Part shown: in pieces, positions 1 to 7,461 of the stretch | How the letters are laid out: every line of letters starts with the position of its first letter | How positions within the stretch are numbered: position 1 is the stretch's first letter | Assembly (NCBI GenBank): GCA_035308565.1 | Contig: DATGGK010000128.1 | Span: forward strand, 1 to 64,000 | Length of the DNA stretch: 64,000 nt | Direction: 5' to 3' | DNA from: JANXLS01 sp035308565 | GTDB lineage: Bacteria > Planctomycetota > SZUA-567 > H5-PLA8 | Notes under the pieces: generated by a model | The model's database searches: none | What the model was told of the DNA's origin: nothing | The model's input: the letters and a program-made list of their open reading frames with translations, nothing else | Program-made: the position numbers and the translations under genes

Positions 1-26
1 TTCCACATTCCACATTCCACATTCCA
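1..26. repeat. heptamer array (TCCACAT family)
   Basis: Three to four consecutive copies of TCCACAT with an exact 7-nt period lie just upstream of the first gene. The array may begin before the window. It is the first of about ten such arrays in this window, each with its own heptamer. Confidence 0.8.
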
Positions 27-59
27 GAATGTAAACGGCAAGTCAAAGGTAAAGGATTT

Positions 60-821
60 ATGCACACGACTCGATTTCGTCCTCGTTCGAACGGCTTTAC
101 GCTGATCGAACTGCTGGTGGCGATCACCATTTCGGTGATGCTGCTTTCGATTCTGGCGATGGTGTTCAAGCTGGCCACACAGGCCACGCGCGACGCGAAC
201 CTGCGCATTTCGACGACCGAGCGCCTGCGCGCGCTGAACATTCGCATGCGGCAGGAGATCGGCAACATGCTCGACACGCCGCGCCCGAACGCGAAGATTG
301 CCAACGCGACTTACGACACCGACGCCAACGGGACGTACATTTCGTTCGCGACGTCCACCGACGAAGACGGCCGGCCGGTAAACGTGGACGTGAAGTACGT
401 CTTCAAAGCGGGGCAGAAGCCTGAAGACGGCGCGCTGATTCGCCGCCGCGATTTGACCGGCCCTTATGTGCTGGACACCAACGGGCAGGTGATCCTGGAT
501 TCGGTGACCGGCGCGCCGAAAGTGCAGGCGACGCAGAAGTACATTCTGGGCGACGAGCAGTTTTTCGAAGACAGCCAGAGCGCGGAGGGTTCGTCGGAAT
601 CGACGGTCATGATGACCAACGTGCGGCAGGTGATGTTCCGCATCATCGACCCGCCGCTGGCGCCGACCGATCCGGCGCTGCGCACGCTGCTCAACCCGCG
701 CACGCTGCCGGCGGCCATCGAGATGCAGATTCAATACGGGCCGGTGATCGAAGGCCAGGCGGCGACGGACGCGAATCTGGAGTGGACGAAGATTGTGTTT
801 CCGATTTATAAGGGGCTGTAA
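60..821 (+). CDS. pseudopilin-like protein with prepilin N-terminus (PulJ/GspJ-like)
   Basis: A secreted pilin-like subunit of 253 aa. Residues about 12-35 form a class III prepilin signal: GFTLIELLVAITISV, with the cleavage Gly, Phe at +1 and Glu at +5, running into a hydrophobic helix. In this family the prepilin peptidase cuts after the Gly and methylates Phe, and the protein joins a type II secretion or type IV-like pseudopilus in the inner membrane. The remainder is a polar periplasmic domain (residues 45-253) with many Asp, Thr and Arg. The length and lack of a GspG core suggest a minor pseudopilin such as GspJ, but I recognise this from position and N-terminus only. ATG at 60 is the only start that keeps the signal at the N-terminus. 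Three GspG-like genes follow on the same strand, so this looks like the end of a larger operon that starts outside the window. Confidence 0.75.
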   Translation: MHTTRFRPRSNGFTLIELLVAITISVMLLSILAMVFKLATQATRDANLRISTTERLRALNIRMRQEIGNMLDTPRPNAKIANATYDTDANGTYISFATSTDEDGRPVNVDVKYVFKAGQKPEDGALIRRRDLTGPYVLDTNGQVILDSVTGAPKVQATQKYILGDEQFFEDSQSAEGSSESTVMMTNVRQVMFRIIDPPLAPTDPALRTLLNPRTLPAAIEMQIQYGPVIEGQAATDANLEWTKIVFPIYKGL

Positions 822-826
822 CGGCA

Positions 827-850
827 GGGGTCAGGAGTCAGGAATCAGAG
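827..850. repeat. heptamer array (GTCAGGA family)
   Basis: GGTCAGG-AGTCAGG-AATCAGA repeats with a 7-nt period in the 124-nt gap between two pseudopilin genes. The same family recurs at 53853-53893 and 58058-58092. Confidence 0.75.
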
Positions 851-853
851 TTT

Positions 854-920
854 GTAGTCCCGCCTTTAGGCGGCTGAGCGTCCGGTCGCGATACGCCATT
901 CCGCCTAAAGGCGGGACTAC
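854..920. repeat. nested palindromic element
   Basis: Two perfect 20-nt inverted arms (854-873 and 901-920) each contain the smaller palindrome CCGCC-TTTA-GGCGG. The 27-nt centre separates them. A second, diverged copy with the same outer arm and the same downstream flank (GGGACTACGAACAAAAAAG) lies at 63656-63737, about 63 kb away, so this is a dispersed repeat and not a private terminator. Confidence 0.85.
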
Positions 921-945
921 GAACAAAAAAGGAACGCATTCATCA

Positions 946-1503
946 ATGAATCTTCGACGAAAAACGCCGGCCGGCTTTACGCTACTGGAACTGTTGATTG
1001 TGATTTCGATCATCATCATTCTGGCCGCGGTGCTGTATCCTGTCTTCGGGCAGTTTCGGCGCAAAGCGCGGGTCATGCAGGCGGGCAAGACCATGAACGT
1101 GCTGACGATGGCCTTGGACAAATACAAGGACGATTGGCATTCGTATCCGCCGGACGACACGCCCAGCACCAACGGTTCGGAGATCGTTTGGTATTACCTG
1201 TGCCAGGTGCAAACCGTGGGACAGATGCACTACGGCCCGTACATCAAGGCGACCGAAGACCAGCTCAAGGATGCCGACACCGGGGGGAACCGGAAATTTA
1301 TGTCGCCGCTGGGCGGGGAATACAAATACGGTTTGCAGATCGACAGCGATGGCCAGAAGCGCACGTACCTGCTCGTCGATCCCGGCGAAGACATGAAGTT
1401 GGGCGGGTCGATCGATCCGAACAAGGGCTGGCTGGAAGACGACCCGCAGGCGGCGAAGGACAATATTTTCAGCACGGTTCAGATGGTCGCGCCGGCGAAG
1501 TGA
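946..1503 (+). CDS. GspG-like pseudopilin, paralogue 1
   Basis: A 185-aa secreted pseudopilin. The N-terminal GFTLLELLIVISII prepilin signal follows a short basic leader (MNLRRKTPA). The helix is followed by a GspG-type core: DKYKDDWHSYPPDD, then a C-terminal block with SPLGGEYKYG and LLVDPGEDMKLGG that matches the place of the GspG 'DPWGNPY...' region. GspG is the major subunit of the type II secretion pseudopilus. I chose ATG 946 because the open frame further upstream (from 793) would translate the dispersed palindrome at 854-920. It is followed by two more homologues (1582 and 2138) with the same KSPLGG/VISPFGG and LLxDPGxDxxLGG blocks, so the three arose by tandem duplication. Confidence 0.8.
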   Translation: MNLRRKTPAGFTLLELLIVISIIIILAAVLYPVFGQFRRKARVMQAGKTMNVLTMALDKYKDDWHSYPPDDTPSTNGSEIVWYYLCQVQTVGQMHYGPYIKATEDQLKDADTGGNRKFMSPLGGEYKYGLQIDSDGQKRTYLLVDPGEDMKLGGSIDPNKGWLEDDPQAAKDNIFSTVQMVAPAK

Positions 1504-1513
1504 ACTCATTTCA

Positions 1514-1558
1514 CGCAACGGCGCAAAGAAATACCCGCAAAGGTCGCAAAGAACGGCG
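1514..1558. repeat. CGCAAAG short repeats
   Basis: Three copies of CGCAAAG (1522, 1536, 1545) plus degenerate versions fill the short gap between two GspG-like genes. The period is irregular here, unlike the other arrays. Confidence 0.5.
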
Positions 1559-1581
1559 AGATGAATAGGAAGGTCGCGCCT

Positions 1582-2112
1582 ATGAATCGCATCGTACGCT
1601 CCGGTTTTACACTGCTGGAATTGCTGGTGGTGATCGCGATCGTCGCGATCCTGGCCGCGGCGTTGTTTGGCGCCTACGTTTTGGTTCAACAGAAAATCAA
1701 AGTGGCCAAGGCGAAAAACACGCTGGTCGCCATTGAGGTGGCGCTGGAACAGTACAAGACCGATTTCCACGCGTATCCGCCGGACGACACCTTTGCCAAC
1801 GGTTCGGAGACGCTTTGGTTTTACCTCTGCCGCGTGCAGAAATCCGGCTCGACGGAGCGGAGCTATTTGGGGGCGCGCGATTATCAATTGGACGATGTCG
1901 GCGGCGGGAACCGGAAATTCAAATCGCCGCTGGGCGGCGAGTACGAGTACCGCCAACTGATCGATTCCGACGGCGTCAAGCGCATGTGCCTGGTGGCCGA
2001 TCCGGGGCTGGACAAATTGCTCGGCGGGACGATCGATCCGGACAAGGGGTTTGTGACGTCGAGCGCTCAGGCGGCGAAGGATAATTTGTACAGCGCGGTG
2101 CTGCCGAAATAA
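1582..2112 (+). CDS. GspG-like pseudopilin, paralogue 2
   Basis: A 176-aa homologue of the preceding gene. The prepilin signal is GFTLLELLVVIAIVAI, followed by a 30-residue hydrophobic helix and the same globular core (YKTDFHAYPPDDT, KSPLGGEYEYR, GLDKLLGGTIDPDKGF). A possible upstream ATG at 1561 is in frame, but a GGAAGG ribosome-binding sequence 8-9 nt before ATG 1582 and the length of the basic leader favour 1582. It should be processed by prepilin peptidase and assembled with its neighbours at the inner membrane. I cannot tell whether it serves secretion or a surface pilus. Confidence 0.8.
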   Translation: MNRIVRSGFTLLELLVVIAIVAILAAALFGAYVLVQQKIKVAKAKNTLVAIEVALEQYKTDFHAYPPDDTFANGSETLWFYLCRVQKSGSTERSYLGARDYQLDDVGGGNRKFKSPLGGEYEYRQLIDSDGVKRMCLVADPGLDKLLGGTIDPDKGFVTSSAQAAKDNLYSAVLPK

Positions 2113-2137
2113 AACCGGGCGCGAAAGGACGGACGCG

Positions 2138-2677
2138 ATGAGCCGCCGCCTGAAGGGATTTGTACTGACCGGTACGTTGCGCGGGATTATTTTCGGCGTT
2201 TTGGTGCTGGGATTTGTGGCAGCGGTGAGCACGCGCAGTTGCGGATGCGGACCTGCTTCAAAACAATTGCACGCAAAAACGATACTGCATAACTTGGACA
2301 TTGCATTGCAAGTGTACCAGCTCGATTTCGGCGCCTACCCGCCGGACGATTTTCACTGCGGGAGCGGCTCCGAAATTCTTTTCCATTATCTCGGCACGGA
2401 ACTCCCGGCTGGTTCGAAACGGATTGGACCCTATATGGAGTTCGCGCCGGAGCAATTGAAAGAGATTCCTGGCAGCCCAAACAAGAAGGTCATCTCACCC
2501 TTCGGCGGCGATTATTCTTACATTGTTCGAACAGATGCAAACGGCCAGCCCAACGGCTATTTGCTGATCGATCCGGGAAAAGATCGCGAATTGGGCGGGC
2601 GGCTTGATCGGGAAAAAGGATTGATCGTGGATGACCCACAAAAAGCCGCGGACAATCTTACAGTGCCCGAGAAATGA
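2138..2677 (+). CDS. GspG-like protein with degenerate prepilin signal, paralogue 3
   Basis: A 179-aa paralogue of the two genes before it. The globular part is clearly related: QLDFGAYPPDDF, ISPFGGDYSY, LLIDPGKDRELGGRLDREKG. The N-terminus has changed: KGFVLTGTLRGIIFGV keeps the Gly-Phe but has Gly where the invariant Glu+5 of prepilins stands. The following hydrophobic helix ends in a Cys-rich turn (RSCGCG). In known systems the Glu+5 aligns subunits in the filament, and only the tip minor pilin GspK lacks it. The protein may therefore be membrane-anchored but unable to polymerise, or it may cap the filament. It closes the pseudopilin group and faces the exopolysaccharide operon tail to tail. 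Confidence 0.7.
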   Translation: MSRRLKGFVLTGTLRGIIFGVLVLGFVAAVSTRSCGCGPASKQLHAKTILHNLDIALQVYQLDFGAYPPDDFHCGSGSEILFHYLGTELPAGSKRIGPYMEFAPEQLKEIPGSPNKKVISPFGGDYSYIVRTDANGQPNGYLLIDPGKDRELGGRLDREKGLIVDDPQKAADNLTVPEK

Positions 2678-2681
2678 AGAA

Positions 2682-2710
2682 CCAGTCTCCAGTCTCTCGT
2701 CTCCAGTCTG
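2682..2710. repeat. heptamer array (CCAGTCT family)
   Basis: CCAGTCT-CCAGTCT-CTCGTCT-CCAGTCT with an exact 7-nt period fills the whole 36-nt gap between two convergent genes. No hairpin or T-tract terminator is visible there. Confidence 0.85.
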
Positions 2711-2713
2711 CTA

Positions 2714-3844
2714 TTACAGGAGCCGTTCCGGCACGAAGACCAAATCGCCTTCTTCGAGGTCCATGTCCTGGAATCCTTTTTGGATGCTCATGTCCACGTG
2801 AATTGGGTTGAGCCAGTTGCCGGCTTTCAAGACGAGCACCGAGGACGTCTTGGCGAATTCGCCGAAGCCGCCGGCGAGTGCGATGGCGCGGCTGAGTTTG
2901 ACGGTGTCGCCGTTCATGGGGTAGAGGCCGGCGGCGCGGACTTTTCCGAGCACGGCGATCATGCCGGTGGGGCTGGCGACGACGGTGTCGCCGTCCTGAA
3001 GAATGGGATCGGCGGCGGCGGCTTTGTCGTCGCCGGGCTTGGCGTCGAGGTCCACGGATAAAATTTCGCGCTTGCCGTCTTTGGTGGTGCGGATCAGGCG
3101 CAGGTTTTTGCGGTTGGCGCCGGTTTTCAAACCGCCGCTGGCGTAGACGAGGTGCGAGACGCGCACGGGCTGGCCGACGGGAACGCCGAGGTCGCGGCGA
3201 TTGAGCGGGCCGGGTTTGAGCACTTCGCCGGCGAGGATGAAGACGTCGCCGCGCGGGATTTTGATGGTGTCGCCGGGCGCGAGAAGCGGGCCGAGCGTGG
3301 GCGTTTTGCCGGCTTCGCCGAAATGAGTGATGTCGAAGGTTTCGACTTTGACGCTGCCATCGTCCTGCACGCGCGAGAGGCTGACGCGGGTCGGATCGCC
3401 GTCGGGCGCGACGCCGCCGCAGGCGAGGATCGCGGCGTAAAGCGTGAGCGGCGCGCCGGTCAACTGGACACTCTGGCTGAGCTTGATGCCGTCGCCGCCG
3501 ACGAAGACGCTGCGGATGGGTTCGCCGAGCAGCGCGATGCCGGCGGTGGCTTTTTGCAGGCCGGAGTCCTTGCCGACACGCGCGGCGGCCAGCGCAACGG
3601 CTTCGGGGATGGTTTTGTTGCGGATGTTGAGCGGCTCGCCGCCCGTGGGCAAATTGATGTAGCCGTCGATCGAGACCTGCTGCTCCAGCGCCGGGCCGAT
3701 CGTGTCGGGCTGAACGAAGACCTTGATCCGCTCGCCGCCGCCGAAGCGGAACGTGGCGGCTGGGGAAATCGGCTGCGGCTCAGCCGCGTGCAGCGCCGCG
3801 GCCATCAGGCGCACAGCCAAAATCAATATACACGTCCTCGACAT
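2714..3844 (-). CDS. polysaccharide export protein, Wza-like with SLBB domains
   Basis: A 376-aa periplasmic/outer-membrane protein. A signal peptide (residues 1-21, cleavage near LHAAEP) is followed by a Poly_export domain (about 30-110; RIKVFVQPDTIGP... and an 'INLP' strand) and SLBB domains around 110-190, 200-290 and 300-370 (GDTIKIPRGDVFILAGEV; GDTVVASPTGMIAVLGKV; GDLVFVPERLL). Wza-type proteins form the outer-membrane channel through which capsule or exopolysaccharide leaves the cell. There is no lipobox Cys at the cleavage site, so it may be a soluble or non-lipidated variant. It is the last gene of an operon with the outer-membrane barrel, Wzc-like kinase and ligase genes, which fits that role. 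Confidence 0.88.
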   Translation of the reverse strand: MSRTCILILAVRLMAAALHAAEPQPISPAATFRFGGGERIKVFVQPDTIGPALEQQVSIDGYINLPTGGEPLNIRNKTIPEAVALAAARVGKDSGLQKATAGIALLGEPIRSVFVGGDGIKLSQSVQLTGAPLTLYAAILACGGVAPDGDPTRVSLSRVQDDGSVKVETFDITHFGEAGKTPTLGPLLAPGDTIKIPRGDVFILAGEVLKPGPLNRRDLGVPVGQPVRVSHLVYASGGLKTGANRKNLRLIRTTKDGKREILSVDLDAKPGDDKAAAADPILQDGDTVVASPTGMIAVLGKVRAAGLYPMNGDTVKLSRAIALAGGFGEFAKTSSVLVLKAGNWLNPIHVDMSIQKGFQDMDLEEGDLVFVPERLL

Positions 3845-3848
3845 TTTC

Positions 3849-3897
3849 TGACCTCTGACCTCTGACCTCTGACCTCTGACTCCTGACCCCTGGCCTC
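3849..3897. repeat. heptamer array (TGACCTC family)
   Basis: Seven units, four of them perfect TGACCTC, with an exact 7-nt period. The array occupies the whole 51-nt spacer between two genes of the exopolysaccharide operon and overlaps the stop of the upstream gene by two bases. Confidence 0.92.
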
Positions 3898-5182
3898 ACC
3901 ACGACAGCTTCGCGCCCACGCGGACTTCGTCGATCTTGAACTCGGCCGGCTTGTCGGTCGAGCTTCGATCGATGCGCGAATAGCCGGTGAAAAGGGAGAC
4001 TCTGCGGCCGATCTTATACTCGAAACGCGGCGAATACGCGACGGATATTTGATGGACGCCGTCGAGCCGGTCGCTTTGATTGCGGAAATAGCCGAGCGTG
4101 AAAAATCCGTGCTGCGTCAGCACGATCTTCAGGTTGGCGGCGGTGTTGGTCTCCAGCGACGAGCCGGTGAGCACGCCCGCCTGGAAGTTGCGCGAAGCGG
4201 TGACGTCCACGGCGATGCGCCGGTGCGGCGCGTAAGCGATCGTGGCGTTGTAGCCGACGTCGCCATGAACGCCGCGCGCGTACAGCGGGCGCGCGAATTC
4301 GTAGCCCACGCCGACGGAATAAGTCAGCTTCGAATAGCGGCCGCGCACGCCCGCCAGAAAAGTGTCGGTGTCAAAATCGTTGGGTATCTCGCTATTGAAT
4401 AACACGCGCTGGAGTTGAATCTGATCGAACAGTTCCAATTTGCCGGGAAGCCATTCCCAGCCCGCGTCGAGGCGGCCGGTGTGCGTGCGGTAATCGTTGA
4501 CGGAAAATGCCTTGGTGGCGTATTCAAGGAAATCGTATTCGTAGGTGCCGCTGATCTTGAAACGGTTGAATTTGTACTGCGCGGTCATGCCGGCCAGGTT
4601 GGTGTGGTATTTCTCGAATTGCTGGATTTCGTTCTCCAGCTCGCCGGTGCTGCTGGTCAAAAGGAAATTATCGTAGAAGAGCACGCTCATGCCCTGCACA
4701 CCGATGCGCTCGATGCTGAGCTGCGCGCCGGCCTGCTGCGTGGGGTAGTCGCGCTCGGTCTTGCGCACGTAATCGTGCCATCCGAAATCGTAGTTGACTG
4801 CCGCGCGGATGCATTCGTGCGGGTGGAATTGCGAGGTGAAACCGATGTCCTCCGAAACCAGGTCGTCTTCGGCTTCGTGATTCGGCGTGCGCCGCGCGTT
4901 ATCGGTGTGCATCTCCTCGAAGGAAATGTACGGATAAAGCTTCAGCGTGCCGAACTGCACGCCGCGCGGGTCGAGCGCAGAATCGAGTTTGACGGAGTCG
5001 ATGAAGCTGTGCAATTCGGGAGGCGGCGCTTCGGGTCCCGGCGGCGGGTACGCGCCGGTCGCGGATTCGCCTTCCGCGTGCGCGCGAAAGATCGAAAGCA
5101 CCAGCAGCAGCAGCGCAGCGAAGCAGGGCGCGTCTCCGGCACGCCGGCGAGAAAGAATCTGTCCGATCAAAAACGGTTTCAA
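3896..5182 (-). CDS. outer-membrane beta-barrel protein of the exopolysaccharide operon
   Basis: A 428-aa protein with a signal peptide (residues about 15-36, ending FRAHAEG) and then alternating short amphipathic strands rich in Tyr and Phe, for example ISVAYSPRFEYKIGRRVS, ending in a C-terminal aromatic (AKLSW), the usual barrel-insertion signal. The pattern matches the beta-barrel family seen beside Wza/Wzc genes in exopolysaccharide loci, whose members are porin-like and may assist export. It lies between wza-like and wzc-like genes. A start further inside is possible, since the first 14 residues precede the hydrophobic core. Confidence 0.75.
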   Translation of the reverse strand: MKPFLIGQILSRRRAGDAPCFAALLLLVLSIFRAHAEGESATGAYPPPGPEAPPPELHSFIDSVKLDSALDPRGVQFGTLKLYPYISFEEMHTDNARRTPNHEAEDDLVSEDIGFTSQFHPHECIRAAVNYDFGWHDYVRKTERDYPTQQAGAQLSIERIGVQGMSVLFYDNFLLTSSTGELENEIQQFEKYHTNLAGMTAQYKFNRFKISGTYEYDFLEYATKAFSVNDYRTHTGRLDAGWEWLPGKLELFDQIQLQRVLFNSEIPNDFDTDTFLAGVRGRYSKLTYSVGVGYEFARPLYARGVHGDVGYNATIAYAPHRRIAVDVTASRNFQAGVLTGSSLETNTAANLKIVLTQHGFFTLGYFRNQSDRLDGVHQISVAYSPRFEYKIGRRVSLFTGYSRIDRSSTDKPAEFKIDEVRVGAKLSW

Positions 5183-5270
5183 AGTTTCACAGTTTCAAGT
5201 AACAATGTTCAAGCCTCACAATTTCGCGACAACACGGCTGCGCCTCCCAATTCGACGGGTGCAAAAACCG

Positions 5271-5304
5271 TGAAACCCTGAAATCGTGAAACCCCTGAAA
5301 CCGA
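5271..5304. repeat. TGAAACCC repeats
   Basis: TGAAACCC-TGAAATCG-TGAAACCCC-TGAAACCG, period 8-9 nt, in the 129-nt gap between two operon genes. The other end of the gap (5178-5200) holds GTTTCA motifs in the opposite sense, giving a loose inverted arrangement. Confidence 0.7.
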
Positions 5305-5311
5305 ATGAATC

Positions 5312-7444
5312 TCAATCGCGAACTTTTTCTCTCGCGCGCGACTGCCCCGACCGTTCGCGCGGAGCGTTCTCGATCGTCTTGTCGCCTTCGTAACCGTAGC
5401 CGTAGCCGTAGCCGTACCCGTAGCCGTAGATGTAGGCGCCGGCAGAGGCGTCGTCGCTGTCCACGCCGTTGACGATGTACGCCATTTCCTTGACGTTGGC
5501 CGCAGTCAGATTCGACATCGCCGTCTCGACCTGGCGCACGGATGTCCGGCGGCTGCGCACGACCAGCAGTGTCACGTCCGAAACCTGGCCCATGATGCAG
5601 GCATCGGCCATTGGCAATACCGGCGGCGTGTCGAAGATGATCACGTCGAAGCCCGGCTTCATCTGCGCGACCACGCGTTCGAAATTCTCCGGCTGGATCG
5701 TGTCGGTCGTATCCGGCGACGAGGTGCCCGCGGGCAGCACGAAGAAGCCGGCCAGCGGCCCGGGCAGCGCCAGCACCGGCGACCACGGCGTGCCGGACAT
5801 CAGATCGCGCAGGCCGGGCTTGTCGTTGCATTTGAACGCTTTGCTCAAGCTTCGCTTGCGCAGGTCGGCATCGACGATCAGCACTTTGCGCCCCAGTCCG
5901 GCGAAGAGCAGCCCGAGATTGGACGAGACCAGCGTCTTGCCCTCGTTGGCCATGGCGCTGGTCACGGTGATGGTCAGCGGCTGGCCGGTGCGGTGCGTCC
6001 CGTGCTTGACTTCCAGGCCGATATGCAGATTGCGCAACGCTTCAGCCACGAGCGAGAAACTCTTGTGCATGACCAGCGTGTACGCATCCATGTCGCTGAT
6101 CACCGTGTCGCTGACGGGAATCATGCCCATCGAGGTGATGCCGGGCTTGCGCTGCAAATCCTTGGGCGTGCGCACGGAATCGTCGAGCTTGTCCAGCGCC
6201 ACGACGCTTAAAATCGCCAGCACGACGCTCAAAAATAATCCCGCGGCGATGTTGCGCTTCCAACTGGGCAGGTAGGGCATCGTGGGCGCAATGGCATTTT
6301 CCCATTTCTTGGCGTAGGTGATGCTCGCCGACCCGACAAAATCGGCCTCTTGTTTCGAGTTAATCCGCGCGTAGTAAGCTTTCTCGGCCTCGTCAGCTTC
6401 GTGCTTGAGCCCATCCCAAATCCGCGACTTCGCGTTCATCTCGTCTTTCTTGACTTCAATCTTGTCCGCTTCCGCCTTAAAGGCTTCATAGGCTTCGCGT
6501 TCAATTGTCACCAAAGCGGAATGCCGCGCGGCGAAGCGTGCCGCGGCTGCGTCCAATTCAACTTTGGCGTCCTGTTCGCTCTTCTTTGCGGCGATGACTT
6601 CAGGATTGTCGAGCTGCCACTTCCTGGATGATTCGTCAGTAGCTTTCCGGCATTCGCGATAATGCGCGCTTAACGCATCCAAATCCCGGTCTTCCTTCGC
6701 ACTTTCAATTATTTTCAAATCCTCGTATTTCGCCGGATTGTGTTGCTGAAGGTACTTTTGTTCCGCTTGGAGCTTGAACAAGTTGGCCTGTTTCTGCTGT
6801 AATTGCACCTGGATGGGCTCGAGTTCCTTTTGCAGCATGGGCAAGTCATTTTGCTCGCCGCTGAATTTGGACTGCTCCTGGTAGTCGTAGAGCTTCTTCA
6901 GCTTTGCCTGCCAGTCTTCATATAGTTTGGGCACGGTTTTGTTGTATTGTTCCAGAATCTGCCGAATCGAATCCTGCGAGCGCTTCACCATTTCCTGCAC
7001 AAATGCATCGGCCCACGCGTTGGCGTAATCCGCGGCGCGTTCGGCGTCCGGATCGAGAATCTGCAGGTAAAGCAACTGGCCGTCGGAGAGCGCCTGAAAA
7101 TCCACGTAGGGGCTGTTCGGCGCTTCGTTGCGTGCGGCCCGCGCCAGTTGCTGCGCCAATTCGCGCACCGGCCGGCTTTCCGCCAGAATACGGTTGGCCT
7201 TGATCACATCCTGCGGAACGCCCTCGCCGTATGGATTTTGAATCTGCACCGAACTGGGCGTAAAATTTTCGATCAGCAAGCTCGCGACGCTGCGGTACTT
7301 CACCTGCTGCGAGGCGGTGTACGCGGCGCTGGCGGCAACGCCCAGAATGACGATCGTCGCCACCAGGAATTTCCGGCGCTTGAGCTCCATCCAGAGCATC
7401 TTGAAGCCCACGGATTCCGAGCCTTGCGTCTGCTGCTTTTCCAT
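5312..7444 (-). CDS. Wzc-like polysaccharide co-polymerase / BY-kinase
   Basis: A 710-aa inner-membrane protein. Residues 1-45 hold a cytoplasmic tail and TM1 (FLVATIVILGVAASAAY). A Wzz domain and long periplasmic coiled coil (about 50-400, rich in Lys, Glu, Gln) follow, then TM2 (AAGLFLSVVLAILSVVAL). The cytoplasmic BY-kinase (about 490-665) has a Walker A motif SAMANEGKT, Walker A' VLIVDADLRKRS and Walker B VIIFDTPP. The C-terminus carries a Tyr cluster (YIYGYGYGYGYGYGYE, residues about 671-686). In this family the kinase phosphorylates the Tyr tail in trans, and cycling of phosphorylation drives chain-length control and export through Wza. The cluster is encoded by a 6-nt tandem repeat. 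Its start overlaps nothing, and the upstream ligase gene ends 17 nt away. Confidence 0.9.
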   Translation of the reverse strand: MEKQQTQGSESVGFKMLWMELKRRKFLVATIVILGVAASAAYTASQQVKYRSVASLLIENFTPSSVQIQNPYGEGVPQDVIKANRILAESRPVRELAQQLARAARNEAPNSPYVDFQALSDGQLLYLQILDPDAERAADYANAWADAFVQEMVKRSQDSIRQILEQYNKTVPKLYEDWQAKLKKLYDYQEQSKFSGEQNDLPMLQKELEPIQVQLQQKQANLFKLQAEQKYLQQHNPAKYEDLKIIESAKEDRDLDALSAHYRECRKATDESSRKWQLDNPEVIAAKKSEQDAKVELDAAAARFAARHSALVTIEREAYEAFKAEADKIEVKKDEMNAKSRIWDGLKHEADEAEKAYYARINSKQEADFVGSASITYAKKWENAIAPTMPYLPSWKRNIAAGLFLSVVLAILSVVALDKLDDSVRTPKDLQRKPGITSMGMIPVSDTVISDMDAYTLVMHKSFSLVAEALRNLHIGLEVKHGTHRTGQPLTITVTSAMANEGKTLVSSNLGLLFAGLGRKVLIVDADLRKRSLSKAFKCNDKPGLRDLMSGTPWSPVLALPGPLAGFFVLPAGTSSPDTTDTIQPENFERVVAQMKPGFDVIIFDTPPVLPMADACIMGQVSDVTLLVVRSRRTSVRQVETAMSNLTAANVKEMAYIVNGVDSDDASAGAYIYGYGYGYGYGYGYEGDKTIENAPRERSGQSRAREKVRD
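5394..5429 (-). repeat. in-gene 6-nt tandem repeat encoding Tyr-Gly units
   Basis: Six consecutive units of CCGTAG on the plus strand (one is CCGTAC), which code for alternating Tyr-Gly at the C-terminus of the Wzc-like kinase. A repeat of 6 nt keeps the frame, so unit number can change without disrupting the protein. Confidence 0.9.
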
Positions 7445-7461
7445 GACTGCCTTCTTTCGGT

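Noticed and set aside
793..945. Upstream extension of the first GspG-like gene
   Set aside because: It would translate the dispersed palindrome and has no ribosome-binding site; the prepilin signal starts at 946.
982..2301. Long open frame on the minus strand antisense to the GspG-like genes
   Set aside because: The plus-strand genes have clear prepilin signals and homology to one another; this frame is a shadow created by GC-rich codons.
3849..3897. CRISPR-like array
   Set aside because: Units are 7 nt with no spacers; no cas gene is present.
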